Positions 17,608 through 24,807 of a stretch of 64,000 nt of DNA are shown piece after piece. Made by a program: the position numbers and the translations under genes. The notes under the pieces are model-generated. The model made no database searches. It had not been told where the DNA came from and saw only the letters and a program-made list of their open reading frames with translations. The stretch is from Planctomycetota bacterium (GTDB lineage: Bacteria > Planctomycetota > Phycisphaerae > UBA1845): the NCBI GenBank assembly GCA_024280855.1, contig JAJRPG010000034.1:1-64000 (forward strand), read 5' to 3'. Within the stretch, counting starts at the first letter, position 1. Every line of letters begins with the position of its first letter.

Positions 17608-18261
17608 ATGAGCGGAATATTCGCTAAGTATTTTTCTGGTAAGAACAGTTTACCGCAGTCGCTGTTTGATTGGCTAACGAAGCGCAAGAAGTCGTTGTCG
17701 CAGATGACACGGTCGGAGCTTCGTCGTCAGGAACTGTTGCTGGAGAAAGATCGCACGCAACTGCTGAATAAAGTAACTAAGTTAGCTAAGGATAAGCAAG
17801 AGATTTTCGAGCGTGGTGCGCAGGAAAAAACGCCGGAAGTGCGACGGATGTTAGCTCAGGAATTTGAGCTGCGTACTTCTGAGCAATTGATGCTAGCTAG
17901 GCAACTTAATATTCGTAGTAAAGAGATGATGACGGTTTCTCGGCTTCGGATGTTGCGAGAGAATGCGGACCGTATGGGACAGGCCGGGAAGTTGGGGCTG
18001 ATTACGCCGGGCGATTTGCTGCGATTAGGTAAGCTTATTGAAGCGGACTCGGTGAAGTCGGAAGTATATCAGGAACGCCTTGATGATATTTTGTCGCTTG
18101 GCGCAGAAGTTGATGAGGGTGCGGCTGGATTGGGTGATGCGGGCGAAACGGTGCTTGGCGTTTGGGATAAGATGGATGCTGGGGCGATTACTGACACGGC
18201 TGAGGCTTTTGAAGAGGCGGACCGTAGCGTGCGCGATCGCCAAGCTGCGCCGGAGTCATAA
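17608..18261 (+). CDS. ESCRT-III-like (Snf7/PspA superfamily) coiled-coil protein
   Basis: 217 residues, within the 200-240 usual for ESCRT-III proteins. A short amphipathic N-terminus (MSGIFAKYFSGKNSL) could insert in membranes as in Snf7 and PspA. A long helical hairpin follows (about 35-125: LRRQELLLEKDRTQLLNKV, then PEVRRMLAQEFELRTSEQLM). Separate shorter acidic helices follow (LLRLGKLIEAD near 137-147, YQERLDDILSLGAEVDEG, AEAFEEADRS). This charge layout, basic hairpin then acidic tail, is that of an autoinhibited ESCRT-III subunit. It starts 24 bases after the winged-helix fusion gene and is followed by pspC. Alternative: a generic coiled-coil scaffold. Confidence 0.72.
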   Translation: MSGIFAKYFSGKNSLPQSLFDWLTKRKKSLSQMTRSELRRQELLLEKDRTQLLNKVTKLAKDKQEIFERGAQEKTPEVRRMLAQEFELRTSEQLMLARQLNIRSKEMMTVSRLRMLRENADRMGQAGKLGLITPGDLLRLGKLIEADSVKSEVYQERLDDILSLGAEVDEGAAGLGDAGETVLGVWDKMDAGAITDTAEAFEEADRSVRDRQAAPES

Positions 18262-18297
18262 TTTTTTTGGGCGTACCGTTTGAGAAGGGATATTTTT

Positions 18298-18504
18298 TTG
18301 AGCAGTTATACCAGACGACTGAGAAGAAGTGTTCATGACCGCTGGATGGCAGGGATATGCGGCGGGCTTGGAGAATATTTTGGTGTGGACCCGACAGTGG
18401 TGCGCGTGTGTTATGTAATGCTGTCAATACTCTCGGCTGGATTTCCGGGGACGTTGGTTTACTTGTTATTGTGGTTGCTGATTCCTGAACGAGAGTATTA
18501 CTAA
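18298..18504 (+). CDS. pspC: PspC-domain membrane protein
   Basis: 68 residues, almost entirely a PspC domain: RRLRRSVHDRWMAGICGGLG, then EYFGVDPTVVRV and a hydrophobic helix VMLSILSAGFPGTLVYLLLW ending LLIPE. PspC sits in the inner membrane and, in proteobacteria, works with PspA, itself a member of the ESCRT-III superfamily. The start is chosen as TTG 18298 because AAGGGA (18285-18290) is spaced correctly; a TTG at 18280 gives six more residues. It lies between two ESCRT-III-like genes, so it is a plausible membrane partner for them. Confidence 0.9.
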   Translation: MSSYTRRLRRSVHDRWMAGICGGLGEYFGVDPTVVRVCYVMLSILSAGFPGTLVYLLLWLLIPEREYY

Positions 18505-18555
18505 AGTGTATTCCGTTAATTAGCAACTTGAAACTCAACTTTTTGGAACGAATCG

Positions 18556-19167
18556 ATGGGATTATTCAAATCAGATGAAGAGCGGCGGATTGAGCGCGAT
18601 ATTAAAATTCGTCAGGGGATTCGGCGGATTGAGAAATCGATTCGTGAGCAGGGAAAATTTCAAGACGAGTTTGTTAAGAACGCACAGCAGGCGCGGAAGA
18701 TTGGCGATACGCAGCAGTATAATTTTATTCGCAACTCATTGAAGAAGACGGCTACGATTCGCAAGATGCTTGAACGGCAATTGCTGACGGTGAAAAATGC
18801 GTTGGTGATTAAGCGGCAAGCGGAGGCCTCGGCTGATTTTTCTCAGGCGATGGGGATGATGGCTGCGGAGATTAGCAACTTGTTTGGCGCGACGGACCTG
18901 GTCAAAACGCAGATGGATTGGGAGAAGGCCATGGTGCAATCGCAGTCTATGGAAGAGCGCATGAATATGTTCCTGGACAGCGTTGAAGACATTGCTTCTC
19001 AAGATGCTGAGATGAGCGCGTCGGATGATGTGATGAGTGATGCTGATGTTGATCGGTTGATAGACGCCGAAGCTGAGGCGGAACACAAAAAGGAATTGGA
19101 TAAGTTAGCCGGGCTTAGGGCGGAGCTTCATGCGCTCAAAAACGAATCCGGTGAAAAGCAAAAATAG
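18556..19167 (+). CDS. ESCRT-III-like protein with CHMP2/Vps2-like layout and MIM1-like tail
   Basis: 203 residues. It begins MGLFKSDEERRIERD, reminiscent of the MSLF..-type N-terminus of CHMP2/Vps2. A basic helical hairpin spans about 10-90 (IKIRQGIRRIEKSIREQGKF; NFIRNSLKKTATIRKMLERQ). A Met/Ala-rich helix follows (DFSQAMGMMAAEISNLF, 94-110), then a Met-rich acidic helix (DWEKAMVQSQSMEERMNMF) and an acidic linker. The C-terminal helix contains LAGLRAELHALK (184-195), whose Leu spacing and final Lys match the MIT-interacting motif MIM1 at four of six positions. An ATPase with a MIT-like domain is encoded two genes downstream. Homology is inferred from layout and motif, not from a search. Confidence 0.8.
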   Translation: MGLFKSDEERRIERDIKIRQGIRRIEKSIREQGKFQDEFVKNAQQARKIGDTQQYNFIRNSLKKTATIRKMLERQLLTVKNALVIKRQAEASADFSQAMGMMAAEISNLFGATDLVKTQMDWEKAMVQSQSMEERMNMFLDSVEDIASQDAEMSASDDVMSDADVDRLIDAEAEAEHKKELDKLAGLRAELHALKNESGEKQK

Positions 19168-19215
19168 CGAGCGTGAAGGGAATCTGATTATTAGCTTAAT
19201 TGAAGAGGAAACGAA

Positions 19216-20649
19216 ATGAAGCTAGTGCATATCTTATTGTGGGTTGCTGTGGGCGCAAGCCTAACTTTTGCTCAACCTGTACTGATCGATCCACCTGATT
19301 TTTCTGACTCATTCCCGACCGGTTCGCCAGACCCGGCTGCGATTCATCCTGGTAGCGGTTGTTTTTGGCTGGCTAGCGGGGAGATGGTTTCTGGCGATGT
19401 GGATTGGATACAAATTCTAATCCCCTTCGATACTAGCGAAGTGATTGTTGATGTGGACATTACGTCTGGTAGTGGCAGCAGTAATTTATTTGTGTCGTCG
19501 TCCGGCGGGTCGAGCGGTTCTAATAATGATGATGGCAATAGTGCGTTCGATCAGAATTGCGGTGGCAGTGGCCTGGCGACTGATTCTGTGGTGAGGTTAG
19601 GCACGACGCCGGTTGGCGCGGTTTTTGGGATTGGAATATCTGGTGGGAGTGATGGCGGTTTTAATGGCAGCCATAGTGAAACATTTAGCTATGATGTATA
19701 CGTTTATGCTATGGGAACGCCTCCGGGTTGCACGCTGGATTCGCAATGTGACGATGGCGTCGCCTGTACGATGGACGTTTGCGATTTGACGAGCGGTGAG
19801 TGCATAGTGACACCTGATGACACTAAATGTGATGATCGTGTGGGTTGTACTGATGACTTTTGTGATTCGACAAGTGGCTGTCAGTTTGTAGTGAACGATG
19901 CGCTTTGCGATGACTTGGTTGGTTGCACAGTGGATTCTTGCGATGCGGTGAACGATTGTCAACATGAAGCTGACGATACGGCGTGTGATGATGGTGTTGG
20001 ATGTACCGTTGATATTTGTGATGCGATTAACGATTGTCAGAATCAAACTGATGACTCGTCATGTGATAATGGTTTGTTCTGCGATGGGCAGGAATTTTGT
20101 CATGTTGTGAATGATTGCCAGGACGGGCCTAGTCCATGTTTTCCGGGTGATGCTTGCGACGAGACGAATGGTTGTCAGCCAGTGGTCGGATTGCCTGTTG
20201 AGATTGACATTTATCCTGGCAGTTGTCCGAATCGTCTGAATCGTTTTCGACGGGGTTTCTTTCGTGTCGCACTTACTGGCACGTCTGGTGTATCATCTGG
20301 GGATGTAGATCGATCATCGCTACGGCTTAGCAGGGCTGATGGTGTTGGGCAATCTCTCGCTCCTTTTACCGGAGGTTTTGGACCTAGGTTTATTGAGAGC
20401 GATGTGGTCATGTTTGCTGGTGGACAGGCGTGTGTGTGTCACGCAGCCATCGCGGACGGCATGTTGGATTTGATCATTCCGTTTGATTTAGCGGCTGCTC
20501 GTGAGGCGTTTTCGATTGATGCCATGACACCGACACGAACGATCGAATTGGTGCTCACTGGCCAAACTTTTGCAGGTGATAATTTCGCGGCATCGGATTG
20601 TGTGCGTGTTTTTCCACCCTCAAAACGAAGAAGTATTCGTCTGCGATAG
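19216..20649 (+). CDS. Secreted protein with tandem Cys-rich (CTDC-like) repeats
   Basis: 477 residues. A signal peptide (MKLVHILLWVAVGASLTFAQ) is followed by a beta-rich domain with Ser/Gly/Asn-rich loops (~20-170). At least six tandem repeats of about 22-24 residues follow, of the type CDDGVGCTVDICD-x-x-N-DCQ (~177-310), each carrying Cys at fixed spacing. A C-terminal beta domain completes it. The repeat type occurs in surface proteins of many bacteria with large secretomes and in Dictyostelium. GAGGAAA precedes the ATG. It is co-directional with the ESCRT-like genes and lies between the CHMP2-like gene and the MIT-AAA gene, although it acts outside the cytoplasm. Confidence 0.8.
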   Translation: MKLVHILLWVAVGASLTFAQPVLIDPPDFSDSFPTGSPDPAAIHPGSGCFWLASGEMVSGDVDWIQILIPFDTSEVIVDVDITSGSGSSNLFVSSSGGSSGSNNDDGNSAFDQNCGGSGLATDSVVRLGTTPVGAVFGIGISGGSDGGFNGSHSETFSYDVYVYAMGTPPGCTLDSQCDDGVACTMDVCDLTSGECIVTPDDTKCDDRVGCTDDFCDSTSGCQFVVNDALCDDLVGCTVDSCDAVNDCQHEADDTACDDGVGCTVDICDAINDCQNQTDDSSCDNGLFCDGQEFCHVVNDCQDGPSPCFPGDACDETNGCQPVVGLPVEIDIYPGSCPNRLNRFRRGFFRVALTGTSGVSSGDVDRSSLRLSRADGVGQSLAPFTGGFGPRFIESDVVMFAGGQACVCHAAIADGMLDLIIPFDLAAAREAFSIDAMTPTRTIELVLTGQTFAGDNFAASDCVRVFPPSKRRSIRLR

Positions 20650-20677
20650 GTGTTTTTGTCTTAGATCGGTTGTGGAA

Positions 20678-20706
20678 CTGGATTCCTGCCTGCGCGGGAA
20701 TGACGG
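20678..20706. repeat. dRS3-like short inverted repeat
   Basis: GGATTCCTGCCTGCGCGGGAA with flanking TGACGG resembles the widespread bacterial element with ATTCCC..GGGAAT arms and a CTGCGC centre. It is a single copy in this window, in the ~117-base gap between the secreted Cys-rich protein and the MIT-AAA gene. Confidence 0.45.
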
Positions 20707-20766
20707 ATAGCAGCGATGGCCCTTGTTTTATAGTTTTTCTTTGTGTTGTGTTGGCTGTAATTAGTT

Positions 20767-21885
20767 ATGACTGTTTCATTTACAACTTTTGATCGCCTGA
20801 AGCGCAAGGGAATTACTTCGTATAAAAGCGGAGATTTTCTGGCGGCTAAGACCTATTTGGTTGATGCGGCTGAATGTATGATAGAGCTTGCGGAATCGGC
20901 TAAGTCGCCGGAGACGCAGCGTCAGCATGAGGAACTAGCTGCGGAGTTGATAGACCTGGCTAAGGATTGTGACGCGCGGCATGATGCGGTGCGCACGGGG
21001 CGGGTTAAACAATCTGAACAAGAAGATGACTCAGGGGCAGATGCTTCGGATTGGTTGGTGAGCGAGAAGCCAAGCATCGGTTTTGAGGACATCGCAGGGC
21101 TGGAGAATGTTAAGGACGAAATTCGTCTGAAGATGATTTATCCTTTTAGTCACCCAGAATTGGCTAAGCGGTATGGCATTGCGACGGGTGGGGGTGTACT
21201 TCTTTTTGGCCCGCCTGGCACGGGTAAGACCATGATAGCCAAGGCGATTGCCCATGAGATTGATGCGGCGTTTTATGTCGTTAGTGCGGCTCAGATGTTA
21301 AGTAAATGGGTCGGCGAGGCGGAGCAAAACATTCGTAAATTATTCGTCGCGGCTAAGGCTCAGCCGAGGTCCGTAATCTTTTTAGATGAAGCCGAAGCGC
21401 TGGTGCCCAGGCGTAAACAGGATTCGTCGTCTGTGATGCAGCGGGTGGTTCCGCAGATTCTTCAGGAGTTAGAAGGGTTTGAACGAGGCGGTGATAATGC
21501 GCTGCTGTTTGTGGGGGCGACCAATAAGCCTTGGATGCTGGATGAAGCCGTGCTGCGTCCTGGTCGTTTTGATGCGAAAATTTATGTGGGATTGCCAGAT
21601 GCCCCCGCGCGATTTCGTATGCTGGAGATTTATCTAGGTAATAAACCGTTGGCTGATGACGTTGAATTTGGTCCGTTGTGTGATCGACTTGAAGGTTATA
21701 GCGGGGCGGATATTAGAAACATCGCCCAGCAAGCGGCGCATCGTCCGTTTATGGAAGCCGTCGGCGGTAAGGAGCCAAGGCCAATTAATTGGGCGGACCT
21801 CCTAGCTGTGCTTGAGCAAACGAAGCCTTCTGTACATCCGGCTGACCTCGTGCGGTATGACAAGTTTGCACAGGATGGGACGTAA
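20767..21885 (+). CDS. Vps4-like MIT-AAA ATPase
   Basis: 372 residues. Residues ~1-75 form a three-helix MIT-like domain (FDRLKRKGITSYKSGDFLAA; then ETQRQHEELAAELIDLAKDC). After an acidic linker the AAA core opens with IGFEDIAGLENVKDEIR (~104-120) as in Vps4. Walker A is GPPGTGKT (148-155), the pore loop is KWVGEAE (180-186), matching the KWxGESE signature of the Vps4/katanin/spastin clade, Walker B is VIFLDEAEA (203-211), sensor 1 is GATN (250-253), and RPGRFD holds the arginine fingers. It ends with the TKPSVxxxDL..F helix usual in this clade. Predicted role: binding the tails of ESCRT-III-like subunits through MIT and disassembling the polymer. FtsH and archaeal Cdc48 share the core, but not the MIT domain. 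Confidence 0.92.
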   Translation: MTVSFTTFDRLKRKGITSYKSGDFLAAKTYLVDAAECMIELAESAKSPETQRQHEELAAELIDLAKDCDARHDAVRTGRVKQSEQEDDSGADASDWLVSEKPSIGFEDIAGLENVKDEIRLKMIYPFSHPELAKRYGIATGGGVLLFGPPGTGKTMIAKAIAHEIDAAFYVVSAAQMLSKWVGEAEQNIRKLFVAAKAQPRSVIFLDEAEALVPRRKQDSSSVMQRVVPQILQELEGFERGGDNALLFVGATNKPWMLDEAVLRPGRFDAKIYVGLPDAPARFRMLEIYLGNKPLADDVEFGPLCDRLEGYSGADIRNIAQQAAHRPFMEAVGGKEPRPINWADLLAVLEQTKPSVHPADLVRYDKFAQDGT

Positions 21886-21964
21886 GGATTTTCTCCGCTC
21901 GCGCAACTATCATTTGAATAGGTGCGTGTTCGTTTGAGTTGCGTGTCGCCAATAAATTTTGCGG

Positions 21965-21990
21965 CCGCGCAAGCTGAAGCATGCGGCTCG
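21965..21990. repeat. REP-like palindromic unit
   Basis: CCGCGCAAGCTGAAGCATGC followed by GGCTCG, near-identical to the unit at 59438-59463 and to the reverse complement of the units at 23884 and 59378. It lies in the gap between the MIT-AAA gene and the SPFH-like gene. Confidence 0.6.
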
Positions 21991-22011
21991 TAGTTCATGG
22001 AAGTTATGATG

Positions 22012-23784
22012 ATGTCAGGTAAGTTCGATCCACAACATTTTCTACAGCAAGCTGACCACGTTGCGTTAAGCGTCGCGGCTGAGGAGTTATTTGGTTTTCT
22101 ACGCCGTTCGTATGATCTTCCGCCATCATGGGCGGCGCTATTGACGCGAGATACTGGGGATCAGGTTTTGGTTCAGCCTGGCGGTAAAATCGAGGCGACG
22201 GACCTGGATGGCTTACTCTTGGTTCGAGTGACGCCGACTGAAGTTTCCTTTGAAGAATGTGTAACGACTAAAGATCATTTTGAGTGTCAGGCATCTGTCA
22301 GATTCAGTCTTGGTGTGATTCCCGACCGTAACGAGTTAGCCTCCTTTCAGAAATCGTTATTGGGTAGTCATCGCGTGATTAAGGTTAACGATGTGGCGAG
22401 ATATCTTCAGGCATCGATACGGCAGTCGCTTAGCGATATCGCTACAGGGCAAAAGGCTGATGCGTTGATCGGGGGGCGAAGTTCGCATCTAGTGTTACAG
22501 AACTTGCAAGATGCCATTAAGCAGCCTTGTTTTCTATCAGGGTTGCAATTGATGGGTGAGCCTCGGGTGCGGTGGGAATCTCAATCGCACCGTAAATTAC
22601 AACAAGTGCGTCAACACGGCGCGTTGGTGCAGGCGCAGCAGGAAATCAATCGAAAGCTAGGCGATGCGCGGCGTGATGCTCAGGAGTCGCGGATTGAACA
22701 GCTTGGGGACATGTTGTCGCGTATGAAGGAAATCGCGGCGATTTCGCCTGAGGCAGAGTTGCCTGAATTGCTTCGTGCTTTTTCAGATAAGCAGCGTGGT
22801 GAAATTTATGAGGCTGTGTTCGCAAAGCCTGATACGCATCAGCTTACGCGATGGATAGTCGTAGCCTGTGGTGAAGACTTATTGTTTTTCGATCCGCGCG
22901 AGACCCAGGCTAAGCCGCGACAGGTTTCTGTTAGTGGTGATGCGGGGTTGGTTCGATCCATTCAGACGGCGATTGATAAGCGCGGGGTTTCATTACTGCT
23001 CGGCGCGGCGACGGGTGTTTATGGTTTACCTGTTGAAGCGAGCGAACCTGAAACCATTTGGCTAGTGCCCGATGCGCCTGTGGTTCGTGGCGGTTTTAAT
23101 GCGGTAGCTAGGTCTGCGGATCGTATTTTCGCTAGTCATTCGGAGCTTGGTATCTGGTATTGGTCTGCGCAAGATGTTAGCGACGCAGTTCAGTTGTTTT
23201 CTTCTGTGACACATGACGCTAAAGCGGTGCGAGGTATTACGCATGTAGCGGACAAGATGTACTGCGGCCTAGATGCGAAAATCTTATGTTGGCCCAGTCA
23301 ATCATCGGCTGATGAGCCGAGCGAAATTTTTATGGGGAGTGAATCCACGATCACTTCGATTTGCCCGAGTGGTCGGGGGTTATACGCCGGTAACGCGGAT
23401 GGCGATATTTTGTATTGGCCCGGCGGTGTGACTGAGAAGCCTCAAACGATTCATCGCGGCATGAATAGGCCTGCGGAATCTCTTTGGCTGACATCCGCGC
23501 ACGGGGTTGATCGGTTGGTGTTTACCGATACGTCATTAGCAGTCCATGCGTTGGTCGTGGGTGATAGTTTTGTCTGCCGTTATGAAGCGGGTGGCCAAAC
23601 GCTTCGACGGGTGGAGGTCGCCGGTGATTTGATCGTAGCTACGACGGAGTTGCGTGATCGTTTGATTTGTTGGTCGGCGTCAGACTCGTCCAGGCCTGCA
23701 GCCACGATTGCGGTTGGTGCATTGCGAGGTCGAAGCATTCAGGACGCCTGTTTGGTGTCTGAGTCCCCGCCGGTTTCGGCGTAG
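22012..23784 (+). CDS. SPFH-like plus coiled-coil plus beta-propeller protein
   Basis: About 590 residues. Counted from the longest frame (ATG 21997), residues ~60-190 resemble an SPFH/band-7 domain (LLLVRVTPTEVSFEECVTTK, ASVRFSLGVI, VARYLQASIRQSLSDIATGQ). A coiled coil follows at about 195-250 (SHRKLQQVRQHGALVQAQQE). The remainder (~285-590) consists of repeated four-strand blades with W near blade ends (IWYWSAQDVSDA, ILCWPSQSS, ILYWPGG, LICWSASDS), i.e. a seven- or eight-bladed propeller. No TM helix is evident. GGAAG at 21999-22003 favours ATG 22009 or 22012 over ATG 21997. It follows the MIT-AAA gene and may act as a membrane-associated scaffold for the cluster; SPFH assignment is by pattern only. 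Confidence 0.72.
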   Translation: MSGKFDPQHFLQQADHVALSVAAEELFGFLRRSYDLPPSWAALLTRDTGDQVLVQPGGKIEATDLDGLLLVRVTPTEVSFEECVTTKDHFECQASVRFSLGVIPDRNELASFQKSLLGSHRVIKVNDVARYLQASIRQSLSDIATGQKADALIGGRSSHLVLQNLQDAIKQPCFLSGLQLMGEPRVRWESQSHRKLQQVRQHGALVQAQQEINRKLGDARRDAQESRIEQLGDMLSRMKEIAAISPEAELPELLRAFSDKQRGEIYEAVFAKPDTHQLTRWIVVACGEDLLFFDPRETQAKPRQVSVSGDAGLVRSIQTAIDKRGVSLLLGAATGVYGLPVEASEPETIWLVPDAPVVRGGFNAVARSADRIFASHSELGIWYWSAQDVSDAVQLFSSVTHDAKAVRGITHVADKMYCGLDAKILCWPSQSSADEPSEIFMGSESTITSICPSGRGLYAGNADGDILYWPGGVTEKPQTIHRGMNRPAESLWLTSAHGVDRLVFTDTSLAVHALVVGDSFVCRYEAGGQTLRRVEVAGDLIVATTELRDRLICWSASDSSRPAATIAVGALRGRSIQDACLVSESPPVSA

Positions 23785-23853
23785 CATTCCCTAAATATCT
23801 CGATTTCGCATGGCTGGCTTCACGAGTGATCGTAACCCCAGTAATATGCGGGC

Positions 23854-24807
23854 ATGTATCAGGATGGCATTAAAATCCTACCCGAGCCGCGGGCTTCAGC
23901 CCGCGCGGAGTCACGATCATGGTGTAGTCACCTGATTGCGCTAATGGTCATATTTCTGTTGGCTTCAACAGTTCAAGCTCAAGCATTAGATAAAAATCCT
24001 GTAGCAGGTCCAAAGCGTATTGTGGTCATCGCCCCCAATGCGGCTGAGATTGTATGTGCGTTGGGTGCGTGTGATCGAATCGTAGGCATAGGGAAATATT
24101 GCATCTTTCCGCCCGAATTATCCTCTCGTCCCCAAGTTGGCGGGCTGATGGACCCGGATTTGGAGCGCATTGTATTGCTTCGGCCTGACTTGTTTGTTTT
24201 GCGTGGCCGGAGTGAATCGTTAGAGAGGCTATGTCGAGAATTACATATCGATACTTATTACGACGAGACGGATTCGCTGGAAGGTATTGAAAAGTGTATA
24301 CGTGATTTAGGTGCGAAGTTGCAGCTTGAAGATAAGGCGGCGCAGCTTATTGGAAAATTTAATAAGGACTTGGATCGTTTGCGAAAGCGCACAGCGGGTA
24401 AGCCCAGGCCTCGCGTATTGATGACCGTGATGCGACAGCCCGACCGATTGCGGGATATTCTCACGGCTGGTCGTGGTACATTTTTGAATCAAATGTTGGA
24501 GTTAGCCGGGGGCGAAAACATTTTCAAGGATGTGGATGCGCCCTATCCGCAGGTGAGTATGGAAGCGATTTTGTCGCGTCGGCCTGATGTGATTATTGAA
24601 TTGTTACCAGAGATTGACGTGGACGAGTCGCGTCGTAAAACGCTGCTGTCTCAATGGAAAAAGTTCGAGACGCTTCCGGCTGTTCAATCTCACCGGATAT
24701 ATTTTATTGATGACGATCATGCGCTGATTCCTTCGCCGAGGTGTGTGAGTATTGTTGAAAAGTTGGCGCGTCTGCTTCATCCGGAGTTACCATCCGATGA
24801 AAAGTGA
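23854..24807 (+). CDS. Periplasmic binding protein of a B12/Fe-siderophore ABC importer
   Basis: BtuF/FecB-type solute-binding protein. After a signal segment (LIALMVIFLLASTVQAQA, residues ~28-45) comes the family pattern: RIVVIAPNAAEIVCALGA, DRIVGIG, PDLERIVLLRPDLFVL, LNQMLELAGGENIF and SMEAILSRRPDVIIEL. Its gene overlaps the ATPase gene by 11 bases, and the permease overlaps in turn, so the three form one transporter. The substrate is uncertain: corrinoid or ferric siderophore. A REP-like palindrome at 23884-23908 lies inside the first 20 codons, giving an odd N-terminus (EPRASARAESRSW) ahead of the hydrophobic core; the true start may be later. Confidence 0.88.
   Translation: MYQDGIKILPEPRASARAESRSWCSHLIALMVIFLLASTVQAQALDKNPVAGPKRIVVIAPNAAEIVCALGACDRIVGIGKYCIFPPELSSRPQVGGLMDPDLERIVLLRPDLFVLRGRSESLERLCRELHIDTYYDETDSLEGIEKCIRDLGAKLQLEDKAAQLIGKFNKDLDRLRKRTAGKPRPRVLMTVMRQPDRLRDILTAGRGTFLNQMLELAGGENIFKDVDAPYPQVSMEAILSRRPDVIIELLPEIDVDESRRKTLLSQWKKFETLPAVQSHRIYFIDDDHALIPSPRCVSIVEKLARLLHPELPSDEK
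23884..23908. repeat. REP-like palindromic unit overlapping a coding start
   Basis: Stem GCGGGCT-TC-AGCCCGC within GAGCCGC...GCGCGG. Compared with the unit at 59378-59402 it differs by a G-to-A and a matching C-to-T, which keeps the stem paired. It falls in the first codons of the binding-protein gene. Confidence 0.6.
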
